Source: Actinotalea alkalitolerans
Lineage (GTDB): Bacteria > Actinomycetota > Actinomycetes > Actinomycetales > Cellulomonadaceae
Reading direction: 5' to 3'
NCBI RefSeq assembly: GCF_023369855.1
Contig: NZ_JAMBPP010000011.1
Coordinates: 123,066 to 187,065, forward strand
Length of the DNA: 64,000 bases
The translations under genes and the position numbers were made by a program. The notes under the pieces were generated by a model. It worked only from the letters and a program-made list of their open reading frames with translations. It searched no databases and was not told the DNA's origin. Every line of letters begins with the position of its first letter. Within the stretch, counting starts at the first letter, position 1. Positions 1-8,644 of the stretch are shown piece by piece.

Positions 1-1222
1 CCAGACGTGCGGCGGCGGACCGCAGCAGGAGATCACCCACGCCGTGGCCGTACCGGTCGTTGACCTCCTTGAACCGGTCGAGGTCCACGACGAGCAGGCA
101 CACCTGGCCGGACTCCCGTGCTGCCCGGGTGAGGTGCCTCATCAGCTCCCGGCGGTTGGCCGTACCGGTGAGGTCGTCGGTGCGCGCCTCCAGACGGGAG
201 CGCGAGAGCTGGGAGAGCTCCCTGACCAGGAGTCCGGTGCGGGCGACGACCCCCAGCACCGCAAGCAGGCCGAACACGGTCGCGGCGTTCGCGGTGTCCT
301 CGGTCAGCGCGGAGGCCACCGATGGTCGGACGGCGCGCCCGCCGATCAGGACGAGGACGGTCACGCTGGCCATCAGGATCCCCGTCGACCCGAGGGTCGT
401 GCTCTGGGCGCTCGCCTCGTTCGGGGTGGTCGCGGCGGGACTGAGCAGCGTGCACCACACGAGAGCAGCACCCGCGAGGACCCACGCCACCAGCGACCAG
501 GTGACACCGGCCCGCGCGACACCCGCAGCCAGGTCCACGGACTCGCCGGCGGCGATGACGCCGATGGCGGCCACCACGCCCCACAGCCTGCGGTCACGCC
601 AGAGCCCGCTCAAGGAGGCGACGGTCAGGACGGTGCCCACGAGGACCACCGCGGCACCGAGCCGCAGAAGAGACCCCTGCACCTGCCACCACGGCATCGA
701 GGTCATCGCATGGCCGGTCCACCACAGCAGCAGGTTCCCGACGGCGACCGCGGCGAGCACCGCGCTGATGCCGTTGAGCCTGTCGCCCGGTGCCGCGGTC
801 GTTCCCGTGAAGCGGTTCCAGCGCACCAGACCGGGGTAGACGGCGAAGGTGGCGGCGAGCGCGGCGGCGCCCGACACGGTCCCGGGGAGCTCGTCGGGGA
901 GCCGGGCCGTGGGAGCCAGGACGAGGAGGACGTCGAGCACCAGCTGTGCGACGGCGCCGAAGGTCATCAGGGCGAAGGCACGGGACCAGCTGCGCCAGAG
1001 GTCACGCTCGCCCACTCGGCTGACGCTCGAGGTCCGGACTCGCCCGCGCAGCGTCCGCCAGGCGCCGAGCAGCACGAGCACGGCGAGGCAGCCGTGGAGT
1101 GGCGCACCACCTTCTGCTGGGACGGCGGCCAGGACCAGCACCGTCGCGCTGAGAGCCGTGAGGGCTACGGGCCGGACCAGGGCGCGGCGGCGAGTCGCTG
1201 CTGCCCGCGCCGACCTGCTCAT
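1..1222 (-). CDS. Membrane-anchored GGDEF diguanylate cyclase, C-terminus cut by window edge
   Basis: Predicted to make c-di-GMP from GTP at the cytoplasmic face of the membrane. The frame opens with an ATG at 1222, preceded by AGGAAGG, and runs off the left edge after 407 codons. The first ~330 residues hold about ten hydrophobic segments, a membrane sensor region of unknown ligand. From about residue 347 a GGDEF domain begins: DDLTGTANRREL and DLDRFKEVNDRYGHGVGD match the conserved first half of the family. The GG(D/E)EF active-site loop lies beyond the edge, so activity cannot be judged. It lies 66 bases downstream of the amino-acid transporter genes on the same strand and may be read from them or separately. 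Confidence 0.85.
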   Translation of the reverse strand, partial: MSRSARAAATRRRALVRPVALTALSATVLVLAAVPAEGGAPLHGCLAVLVLLGAWRTLRGRVRTSSVSRVGERDLWRSWSRAFALMTFGAVAQLVLDVLLVLAPTARLPDELPGTVSGAAALAATFAVYPGLVRWNRFTGTTAAPGDRLNGISAVLAAVAVGNLLLWWTGHAMTSMPWWQVQGSLLRLGAAVVLVGTVLTVASLSGLWRDRRLWGVVAAIGVIAAGESVDLAAGVARAGVTWSLVAWVLAGAALVWCTLLSPAATTPNEASAQSTTLGSTGILMASVTVLVLIGGRAVRPSVASALTEDTANAATVFGLLAVLGVVARTGLLVRELSQLSRSRLEARTDDLTGTANRRELMRHLTRAARESGQVCLLVVDLDRFKEVNDRYGHGVGDLLLRSAAARL

Positions 1223-1288
1223 GCCTTCCTATCGACCACGGGAGACGGCGCGTGAGTGCAAGCGCTTCCCGCAGCGCGCGGCCGAGCG

Positions 1289-2113
1289 CTAGAACGGGTG
1301 GAGGAGCCGGTGGACGAACTGCCGGGTGCGCTCCTGCTGCGGGGCCCGCAGGACGAGGTCCGGGTCGCCGTGCTCGACGATCGTGCCGCCGTCGACGAAG
1401 GCGACCTCGTGCGCGACCTCACGGGCGAACTGCAGCTCATGGGTCACGATGACCATCGTCCAGCCCTCGTGCGCGAGCTCCTTGATCAGCCCGAGCACGT
1501 CACCGACGAGCTCGGGGTCCAGGGCCGACGTCGGCTCGTCGAAGAGCAGCAGGGCGGGCTGCAGGGCGAGGGCCCGCACGATCCCGACGCGTTGCTGCTG
1601 GCCCCCGGAGAGCTCGAAGGGGTACGCGTCGCGCTTCTGGGCAAGACCCACCCGGTCGAGCAACCCCTCGGCGTCGGCCACGGCCTCGGTCCGTGGACGA
1701 CGCTGGACCACGACCGGGCCCTCGATCACGTTCTCCAGGACGGTCTTGTGGGGGAAGAGGTTGTAGTGCTGGAAGACCATCGCGGACCGGTCGCGCAGGG
1801 CGGCCAGCTGCCGCCGGGTGGGCCTGCTCGCGAAGTCGACCGAGACGTCCTCGCCCACGGCGAGCGTCCCGCCGTCGGCGATCTCCAACCCGTTCAGGCA
1901 CCGCAGGACGGTCGTCTTGCCCGAGCCCGAGGGCCCGATCAGGGCCAGCACCTTGCCCCGGTCGAGGGAGAGGTCCACCGACCGCAGGACCTCGGTCGAG
2001 CCGAAGCTCTTGCGCAACCCGCGCACCCGGAGGAGGGGTCGGCCCCCCTCGTCCTCGGCACCGGCCCCGGCGGGCGGCTCGAGCGACCCGTGCGCCGCGT
2101 CAGTGGGCGACAT
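1289..2113 (-). CDS. Polar amino-acid ABC transporter ATP-binding subunit
   Basis: ATPase that drives import of a polar amino acid with the permease and binding protein encoded just upstream. The 274 residues show all ABC motifs: Walker A GPSGSGKTT (60-68), Q-loop near 115, signature LSGGQ (168-172), Walker B LLLFDEPTSALDP (188-200) and switch His in VTHE (~225). It is of the GlnQ/HisP/TcyN size class but carries about 25 extra N-terminal residues, so a slightly later start is possible. Its start overlaps the end of the permease gene by 14 bases, which indicates translational coupling. Substrate cannot be read from this subunit. Confidence 0.93.
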   Translation of the reverse strand: MSPTDAAHGSLEPPAGAGAEDEGGRPLLRVRGLRKSFGSTEVLRSVDLSLDRGKVLALIGPSGSGKTTVLRCLNGLEIADGGTLAVGEDVSVDFASRPTRRQLAALRDRSAMVFQHYNLFPHKTVLENVIEGPVVVQRRPRTEAVADAEGLLDRVGLAQKRDAYPFELSGGQQQRVGIVRALALQPALLLFDEPTSALDPELVGDVLGLIKELAHEGWTMVIVTHELQFAREVAHEVAFVDGGTIVEHGDPDLVLRAPQQERTRQFVHRLLHPF

Positions 2114-2768
2114 AGCGGTCCAACCTCTTCTCGAGGGATCCCTGGACCGTGGACAGGGCCAGGCAGATCACCCAGTAGACCCCGGCGGCCTCCAGGTACA
2201 GCAGCATGAACTCCTGGCTGAAGGCCGCCACCTGCTGCGCCTGGCGGAACAGCTCGGTGACCAGGATCAACGAGGCCAGGGAGGTGTCCTTCACGAGGCT
2301 GATGAAGGTGTTCGAGAGCGGTGGGACCGAGACCCTCGCGGCCTGGGGCAGGATGATCCGACGCAACGCGAGCCGGTGCGACATGCCGATCATGTAGGCC
2401 GCCTCCCACTGCCCCTTGGGCACCGAGAGGATCGCTGCCCGGATCACCTCGGCCGCGTACCCTCCCACGTTGATCGAGAAGGCGATCACCGCGCTGGGCC
2501 ACGGGCTGATCACCACACCGATCGACGGCAGCCCGTAGAAGATCACGAAGAGCTGCACGAGCAACGGGGTGCCGCGGACCACCGAGATGTACCCACGGGC
2601 GACGCCCGACAACCACCACCGCGACGACAACCGCATCAGTGCGAGCACGAGCGCCAGCACGAGTCCCAGCGCGAAGGACATCAGGGCGAGCGGGATCGTC
2701 CCCCGGACCGCCCCGAGGGTGATCGGCCACAACGACTCCACGAGCAGGTCCCAGGTCGCCTGGCTCAC
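2100..2768 (-). CDS. Polar amino-acid ABC transporter permease
   Basis: Inner-membrane channel subunit of the importer, probably acting as a homodimer because only one permease gene is present. The 222 residues hold about five membrane segments. The cytoplasmic EAA loop, which docks the ATPase, is visible at ~122-146 (WEAAYMIGMS then LPQAARVSVPP). The N-terminal PLALMSFALGLVLALVLALM region and the RGTPLLVQLF block (65-74) are typical of the HisM/GlnP/TcyL type. It starts 30 bases after the binding-protein gene. Confidence 0.93.
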   Translation of the reverse strand: MSQATWDLLVESLWPITLGAVRGTIPLALMSFALGLVLALVLALMRLSSRWWLSGVARGYISVVRGTPLLVQLFVIFYGLPSIGVVISPWPSAVIAFSINVGGYAAEVIRAAILSVPKGQWEAAYMIGMSHRLALRRIILPQAARVSVPPLSNTFISLVKDTSLASLILVTELFRQAQQVAAFSQEFMLLYLEAAGVYWVICLALSTVQGSLEKRLDRYVAH

Positions 2769-2798
2769 CGCGCCGGTCCCGGTCCGATGGCCACCGGC

Positions 2799-3638
2799 TC
2801 AGCTCGAGACGTCGGTGCCGAAGTACTTCTCGGAGATCTCGGCGAGGGTGCCGTCCTGCGCGAGGCTCGCCAGCGCCTCGCTGACGGCGTCCGCGAGCGA
2901 GGTGCTGCCCTGGGCGAAGGCGAAGGCGCTGAGCGACTGCTCCTGCGTCTCGGCGGCGATCTTGAGGCCCGAGGCGTCGTTGGCCTGGGCGAAGTCCAGG
3001 AAGGTGAGCTTGTCGTTGATCGTCGCGTCGACCCGGCTCTGCTCGACCAGGGCGACGGCCTGCGCCCACCCCTCGATGGCCTCGATCCGGGCGCCGCTCT
3101 CCTGGGCCAGGGTGTGCCAGTTGCTCGTCAGCGACTGGGCGGTGGTCCGGCCATCGAGGTCCTCGAAGGAGGTGATCGAGTCGTCGTCGGCCCGGACCAC
3201 GATGACCCCTGTCGAGACGGTGTACGGGGCGGAGAAGGTGTACGCCTCCTCACGGTCGGGGGTGATCGAGACCTGGTTGGCGATCACGTCGAAACGCCCG
3301 GCGGCCAGACCGGCGAAGATCGCGTCCCACTGGGTCTCCTGGAACTCGACGTCCACGCCGAGCTCCTCCGCCACGGCCGTGACGACCTCGACGTCGTAGC
3401 CTGTCAGGTCGCCCGAGCCGTCCTCGTGGAACGAGAAGGGGCGGTAGGTGCCCTCGGTACCCACCACCAGCACCCCGGCGTCCTGGATGTCCGTGAGCGA
3501 GGTGTCCGCTCCGTCCGACGGTGTGCTCTGCGTGCTCCCGGTGTCGGAGGAGTTCTCGGTCGCGGGGTCCGCCGCGCACGCCGCGAGGGCGAGCGCGGCG
3601 GCGGCGACGGCGGCGGTGCGGAGCAGGGTCTTCGACAT
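2799..3638 (-). CDS. Amino-acid ABC transporter substrate-binding lipoprotein (family 3), cystine-like
   Basis: Captures the amino acid outside the membrane and delivers it to the permease. The chosen ATG at 3638 gives 279 residues and begins MSKTLLRTAA, directly followed by a lipoprotein signal with lipobox LALAAC (Cys21). An upstream in-frame ATG would add 37 residues and hide the signal. After a Ser/Thr/Asp linker the solute-binding fold starts at VLVVGTEGTYRPFSF. The block ITPDREEAYTFSAPY is characteristic of family 3, and the whole resembles cystine binders such as TcyA/TcyK, but the ligand is inferred. It is the first gene of a three-gene operon. Confidence 0.9.
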   Translation of the reverse strand: MSKTLLRTAAVAAAALALAACAADPATENSSDTGSTQSTPSDGADTSLTDIQDAGVLVVGTEGTYRPFSFHEDGSGDLTGYDVEVVTAVAEELGVDVEFQETQWDAIFAGLAAGRFDVIANQVSITPDREEAYTFSAPYTVSTGVIVVRADDDSITSFEDLDGRTTAQSLTSNWHTLAQESGARIEAIEGWAQAVALVEQSRVDATINDKLTFLDFAQANDASGLKIAAETQEQSLSAFAFAQGSTSLADAVSEALASLAQDGTLAEISEKYFGTDVSS

Positions 3639-4003
3639 GGCTGGGGAGTCCTCGGGTCGGTGCAGGGCGGTCGGGCGAGCGGGGGGAAGGATCCGGCGGG
3701 CGGCTGACGGGCGGGCCGCGAGCGTGAGCCTTCCCGGGACCTGCAACACCAGCGTGTGCGCCGTGATTCCGGGGCCCCGCCGGGGATTCCCGGCTCCGGT
3801 GTCGAGGTGGGCACTGCGTGGGCGAGCACCAGGTGTGGTCAGGGGGGGCGGACGGGGTGGCTCACCACCGGGGTGCGGGACCGGGAGGCTGGATCAACCG
3901 TCGATCAGGCCGGGCACCGGGGCGGACCGCCGGGGCGGCGTGAGGTCGTGCTCGGCGTTGAGTCGCCACGCGTGCGTGGCCTGCTCGTCCACCGCCGTCG
4001 CCC
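3639..4003. other. 365-base intergenic region upstream of the transporter operon
   Basis: No convincing gene is seen. The stretch must hold the promoter of the binding-protein operon on the minus strand and the 3' end signals of the gene at 4004-4975. It contains two GATTCC elements (3765-3770 and 3785-3790) around a GGGGCCCC palindrome (3771-3778). These could be a regulator site or part of an untranslated leader, but nothing identifies one. Confidence 0.4.
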
Positions 4004-4975
4004 TCAGACCGGCGGGGCGAACGCGTGGCCGTCCCACACCCAGTCCAGGCGTTCGCGGATGCTGGACGCGGCGAGCACTCCGACGGGATGCAGCAGTCGC
4101 AGCTCCTCGCCGGCGGACGTGGACCCGGCCACCAGACCTGTGACGTTGGTGAAGGTGTGCCATGCGCCGTCGTCCGAGCGGGTGGTCGGTGCCTGGAGGT
4201 CGCCGGCGCGGTGCCAGCCCCCGGCAGCCAGGACCGGCTCGACCTCGATGAACGCTCCGGTAACCGTCTGCTGGGTGCACTGGGCGTCGTCGCACGACCA
4301 CAGCTCCCAGTCCGTGCTGCTCACCCCGCCCGCGTCCGGTGCCGACGGGTCCGTCTGACGGGCGAGCACGCGCTGGGGCCCGCTACCCTCCTGGCCGACG
4401 GCCAGCGGATCGGCCGTCGGGTCGACCAGGGCAGCTCCGGGGACGAGCCGAAGGGTGCGACCCAGGTACGGCAGCAGGTCGGTCGGGGCGGCCACGTCGA
4501 GAGACACGGGGGGCAGGGGACGGTGGAGGTCCATCACAGGCAGGCTCGCACCCTGCCTGTGCAGCACCTCGCGCGCGGCGAGGAAGGCGGGGGCGAGGTC
4601 GCTGCGGACGGTCAGCTGCACCGGCGTCGAGGGCTGGGCGGAGCCGGCCGGGCGGTCGTTGGGGCGGGTCACGTAGAACAGCTGGGGGAGGTCGGGGACG
4701 AACCCGGGCGACGGGTTCGGCCCTGCCACCCCTAGCGCCGAGGCGAGCACCTGCGCCTGCAGGACGGGGTTGTCCTTGATCAGGTTCAGGTACCCGCCGA
4801 TCTGCGTGATGTTCTGCGGCGGGGGGATCCTGGAGGGGAAGAGGTCTCCGGACAGTGCGAGCCGGCGCAGGATGATCTGCTGCGCCTCGAGCATGTCCGG
4901 TGCGATCGCCTGCTCGAGGATCGCCGTGAGGGCATCGATCGCGCGGTCCTCGGCGCTTCGCGAGGTCTCGGCCAT
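4004..4975 (-). CDS. Unknown protein, partner of the 1173-residue protein
   Basis: I do not recognise this 323-residue protein. It begins MAETSRSAEDRAIDALTAIL, with a mainly helical first ~80 residues. Beta-rich sequence follows, including PVQLTVRSDLAPAFLAARE and, near the end, a block DWELWSCDDAQCT whose two Cys are the only ones I see and may pair. No signal peptide or membrane segment is evident. It starts 8 bases after the stop of the large gene, with AGGAG overlapping that stop codon, so the two are co-translated. The pairing suggests a joint function. Confidence 0.75.
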   Translation of the reverse strand: MAETSRSAEDRAIDALTAILEQAIAPDMLEAQQIILRRLALSGDLFPSRIPPPQNITQIGGYLNLIKDNPVLQAQVLASALGVAGPNPSPGFVPDLPQLFYVTRPNDRPAGSAQPSTPVQLTVRSDLAPAFLAAREVLHRQGASLPVMDLHRPLPPVSLDVAAPTDLLPYLGRTLRLVPGAALVDPTADPLAVGQEGSGPQRVLARQTDPSAPDAGGVSSTDWELWSCDDAQCTQQTVTGAFIEVEPVLAAGGWHRAGDLQAPTTRSDDGAWHTFTNVTGLVAGSTSAGEELRLLHPVGVLAASSIRERLDWVWDGHAFAPPV

Positions 4976-4983
4976 GGTGAGTC

Positions 4984-7900
4984 CTACTCCTCGTCAGGGT
5001 CAGGGTCAGGGTCAGGTTCTGGGTCGGGTGCCGGTCCGTCGTCGGTGGCGGGCACGTCGGTCGTGGTGCCGGAGCCGGAGCCGGCCTCCGAGCCCCCCGG
5101 CCCGGTCGTCGCGGCCGCGGCGTCCTTCACCGCCTTCGTCGTCGCCGCCGCCGCGTCGCCCTTGGCCTTGATCGCTCCGGGAAGGGCGCTCATCGCGGCC
5201 TTGGCGAGGCCGGACGCCTCGGAGATGGTCTTGTTCAGGCTCTCCGCCGTGCTCTCGGTCTGGACCTTCATCTGCCCGGCGAGGTCCGCCAGACCGGTGA
5301 GGTTCTCGGGCAGCTTGGAGTCCGGCATGGAGTCGACCAGCGCCTTCGCGAGGTCGGCGGTGGTCGGCGCCGTGGCACCCTGGCTGACGCTGATGATCGG
5401 GTTGGTCTGCAGGTTCGCGGGGGCCTGCGCACCTGCCTGGCCGACCAGTGCGTTCGGGCCGGACAGCAGCTGGGCGAGGGTCGAGGGGTCCGGGGCCGGC
5501 TCCGTGGGCGAGTCCTGCCAGTTCCAGAACCGGGTGAGGTCGATCTTCTCGCTCGAGCTGCAGGAGCCGAGCACCGCCTCACCGAGCACCCCGCGCGCGG
5601 GCAGGGTGATCGACGACTGCGCCGGGGCGAAGGACTGGCGATGGAACCGGAGCAAGGCGTCCTGGACGTCCCTGGCCGTGAAGCCGATGTCCTCGGCCAG
5701 GGGCGTGGGGACGAAGAAGGGCATCACGGCTGCGTTGCCGAAGTAGCCGAGCACCACGTTCGCCACGCAGTTGAGGAGCGGCACCTCGTCCGAGGGATCG
5801 GACACTCCACCGGTCGGCACGCCGATCGTGAACTGCTCGAGCATGATGGCCCGTTCCTCGGGTGTGAGCGACTGCCAGACGGCCTTGGAGTACTCCACCG
5901 TGTTCTCCACCACGTGCTGCAGCAGGGCCTCGATCCGCAGCACGTCGGCGTAGGCGAGCACGGGTGGCAGCCGCTTCGCTGCGATGGGCATGACCACCGG
6001 CATCCGTTCGGTCCCGCCGGGACCGAAGTACGCCTCGATCACGTCGACGGCACCGATCCTCGCGACGGGGTCCCTGAGGGTCGGACCACCGAGCTCCCGC
6101 TCGAGCTCGTCGCCCGTCAGCGTGACGTCGAGCCGGCGGACGTTGGTCAGCCAGGCCGTCGAGTCACCGAGCGTCACCGAGTCCGGCAGGCTCAGCCGGT
6201 AGGAGAACGGCCGCCAGGCGCGGCTGAGCTCGAGCCGGGCCAGGCTCGTCCGGGCGACGTGATGGGGCAGGACGACGCTGGCCCTGCGCATCTCCATCGT
6301 GTCCGCGCGCCGGGTCCGCAGCGCCTGGAGCAGACCGGCCGGCGTCTCCTGCCCCGGCGGTACCGCGGCGCTCGCACCGGTCAGCCTCACGGGACCCACG
6401 CGTGCGCCGGTCACGGACACGACCGTGACGTACACGTCCTCGAAGGGGAGGAACGAGCCTTCGAGCTCCACGTCGATCGTGTCCTGTGCGGGGCCTGTGG
6501 CCTCCTCGACATCCATCAGCGGGTGACCCGCGAAGGTCTGCAGGGCGGTCAGCCCGTGGCGCAGTCGTGCGTCCCTGCGGACCCGTGTCGCCAGGACGTC
6601 GTGGTGCGCGAGGAGCACCTGGTACCGGGCGAGCAGGCTCGCCCTGGTGTGCGTGCCGGTCCCGAGGGTGCGTGACTGCCCGGCCGGGAGGAACTGGACC
6701 AGCTCGAGCGGGACGAAGCAGACCAGCTGGACGTCGTCGACCTGGCTCGTCACGCTGAAGTGCCGCAGCACCTGCCAGTACTGCATGGTCAGGGCGTGGT
6801 TGCGGTTGTGATTCGTGATGACCTTCGTCACCACCTCACGGCGTTCGGAGGCGGAGGCCAGGCGGACGCTCGTCCGCGAGGCGCTGCGCCGCGCCGCCGA
6901 CTGCCGTGCGAGGTTCGAGTGGAAGTCCTGCGCGGCGCTGGAGACGTAGTCCCGGCTGGCGCTCTGCCAGCTCGACGTCGATCCTGTCGTGGTCGAGCTG
7001 GCGTAGCCCCCGGCGACCCCGAGACCTCCGAGGATCCCGGCATAGCCAGCGCTCGCCCACCCGCCGACCCCGCCCCCGCCACCGACCGCCCAGGCGTCGC
7101 TCGACGTCTTCATCCGGCTCCCGCCGGACGCCGACTCGTCGAACGCGCTGCTGAAGACCGCCGTCGTGGAGCTGTCGGCCGTCTCGGTGTAGCGCTGCTG
7201 CTCCTGGGCCGTCATGGACTCCTGGTCGCGCACGCTGAGCGTCTCCCGCTCGTCGGAGAGGGCGATCCGTTGCTGCTCGCCCGGTGCCAGCGGCAGGGAG
7301 TACACCAGGTCGCCGAGCGACAGTCCGGCGGGGATCCACACCTGTCGCATCCCGACCACGTAGCCCAGGGCCAGGGTCGCCGCCTTGGGGACAGATCGCG
7401 GGTTGCGCTGAACGTCGTCGAGGAAGGCCGAGACGTCGATCGGGGCCTCGACGGGCCACCGTTCGGAGAGCTCCCACTCTCCGTCCTTGCCCAGCAGGTC
7501 AAGGAGCAGGCCGGTGTCGAGATAGGCAGACAGGTCAGCGCTCGATGTCGAGAGCGTGAACCTCCCCTCGCGGCCGGCGATCCGTGTCACCAGCCTGCGC
7601 GCGCTCAGGTGCGGCGCGACGAGCCGCACGAGCATCGAGTAGCGGTACCGGTCGATCACCCCGAGGTTGGACCGGAACGAGCGGGCGCACTCTCCCTCGC
7701 CCAGCGAGAAGGGTTCGGGTGGGGACGCGACGAGCTCGGGGTTCTCCAGCACGTCGTCGTCGGCCGTGAGCAGCACGTCGCCGAGCTGTGCCAGCACGCT
7801 GCGGGGGAGGGCGGAGACGTGGTGGTCGAGGGGGAGCGTGCCCAGCTTGCCGAGGCCCCCGATCAGGTCCTCGCGGCGCAACGTGAGCTCGATGGCCCGG

Positions 7901-8505
7901 TTGCTGCCGGACACCCGCAGGGTCAGGCCGTCGTCGGGGATCGGTCGCTGCGGGAGCGCCAGTCGGAAGGAACCGCGAGCGTCGGTCCGGGTCTCGGGGT
8001 TGGTCCACGCCGTCAGGGGCTTGATCTTCTGCGTCCCCACCGTCGTGGTCCCGGTCGGCTCGAGCGCACGCACCGACACATGGGCGGCGTCGGTCCCGTT
8101 CGGGTTCACGAGCTGGCCCCGCAGGCTCGCCGGGAGGTTCTCCGGAACGACCTTGACGTACCTCTCGAGGTCTCCTCGGACGTGGTCGAGCGTGCTGTAG
8201 ATCTCGGTGACGGCCCGCATCCGGTCCTGGAGGATCTTGCCTGCGTGCTCGACGGGGATCGCGACGGAGATGTCGTCGCGTTCGAGGAGGTTCAACGTCG
8301 GCACGTGGCGGATGGCGCGGGTGTCCCACGGGGTACGCCCAGTCGCTGGCGGTGCGTCCACGGTGGGCCGCTCCTGCCCGGGTTCGAGCGCGATCGTGGG
8401 CTCCGGGGTCGACGGGCGTCTGGCGGACACCCGGACCTCGATGGGTGGTGGGGCGGCAGCCGATCGCTCGGAGCCGCGGGCGGTGCTGGGCTTCCGCTCA
8501 GGCAT
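4984..8505 (-). CDS. Giant unknown protein: beta-sandwich-like N-part, Gly-rich hydrophobic centre, acidic tail
   Basis: Function unknown. The 1173-residue frame opens with ATG after GGAG. Residues 1-60 are polar and probably disordered. Residues ~115-215 look like a carboxypeptidase-regulatory-type beta sandwich (LRGQLVNPNGTDAAHVSV, then DARGSFRLALP). Residues ~390-430 (SLGDLVYSLPLAPGEQQRIA) precede a Ser/Thr-rich stretch, a Gly/Ala-rich hydrophobic run (473-503) and another Ser/Thr/Ala-rich stretch. A conserved-looking block HNRNHALTMQYWQVLRHF follows (566-583). The C-terminal ~150 residues are Ala-rich helix then Asp/Pro repeats. There is no signal peptide, so it is probably cytoplasmic or exported by another route. 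It is first in an operon with the 323-residue gene and divergent from a LuxR-type regulator. Confidence 0.8.
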   Translation of the reverse strand: MPERKPSTARGSERSAAAPPPIEVRVSARRPSTPEPTIALEPGQERPTVDAPPATGRTPWDTRAIRHVPTLNLLERDDISVAIPVEHAGKILQDRMRAVTEIYSTLDHVRGDLERYVKVVPENLPASLRGQLVNPNGTDAAHVSVRALEPTGTTTVGTQKIKPLTAWTNPETRTDARGSFRLALPQRPIPDDGLTLRVSGSNRAIELTLRREDLIGGLGKLGTLPLDHHVSALPRSVLAQLGDVLLTADDDVLENPELVASPPEPFSLGEGECARSFRSNLGVIDRYRYSMLVRLVAPHLSARRLVTRIAGREGRFTLSTSSADLSAYLDTGLLLDLLGKDGEWELSERWPVEAPIDVSAFLDDVQRNPRSVPKAATLALGYVVGMRQVWIPAGLSLGDLVYSLPLAPGEQQRIALSDERETLSVRDQESMTAQEQQRYTETADSSTTAVFSSAFDESASGGSRMKTSSDAWAVGGGGGVGGWASAGYAGILGGLGVAGGYASSTTTGSTSSWQSASRDYVSSAAQDFHSNLARQSAARRSASRTSVRLASASERREVVTKVITNHNRNHALTMQYWQVLRHFSVTSQVDDVQLVCFVPLELVQFLPAGQSRTLGTGTHTRASLLARYQVLLAHHDVLATRVRRDARLRHGLTALQTFAGHPLMDVEEATGPAQDTIDVELEGSFLPFEDVYVTVVSVTGARVGPVRLTGASAAVPPGQETPAGLLQALRTRRADTMEMRRASVVLPHHVARTSLARLELSRAWRPFSYRLSLPDSVTLGDSTAWLTNVRRLDVTLTGDELERELGGPTLRDPVARIGAVDVIEAYFGPGGTERMPVVMPIAAKRLPPVLAYADVLRIEALLQHVVENTVEYSKAVWQSLTPEERAIMLEQFTIGVPTGGVSDPSDEVPLLNCVANVVLGYFGNAAVMPFFVPTPLAEDIGFTARDVQDALLRFHRQSFAPAQSSITLPARGVLGEAVLGSCSSSEKIDLTRFWNWQDSPTEPAPDPSTLAQLLSGPNALVGQAGAQAPANLQTNPIISVSQGATAPTTADLAKALVDSMPDSKLPENLTGLADLAGQMKVQTESTAESLNKTISEASGLAKAAMSALPGAIKAKGDAAAATTKAVKDAAAATTGPGGSEAGSGSGTTTDVPATDDGPAPDPEPDPDPDPDEE

Positions 8506-8587
8506 GGGTCACTCCATCGATAGCGTCGTCGGCCTTCGACGTAGCCTTCCTCCGCCGGCGTGCGGGGTCGATACGCGATTCGTCCCA

Positions 8588-8617
8588 TTGACACGGATAT
8601 GTCCGTCACGGTATGGA
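8588..8617 (+). promoter_or_regulatory. Likely promoter of the LuxR-type gene with an overlapping dyad
   Basis: TTGACA at 8588-8593 is a perfect -35. An 18-base spacer leads to TATGGA (8612-8617), a fair -10, 28 bases before the ATG at 8645. Inside the spacer lies the inverted repeat ACGGA-TATG-TCCGT (8593-8606), well placed for a repressor or autoregulator. The divergent giant-protein gene starts 139 bases away, so the same site could control both. Confidence 0.5.
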
Positions 8618-8644
8618 GAGGCGTACTGGGCTCCGGGGGGCTGC

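Noticed and set aside
4993..5022. Short regular repeats as a possible CRISPR array
   Set aside because: Unit of 6 bases in frame with an Asp-Pro tail, no spacers and no cas genes; it is a coding simple repeat.
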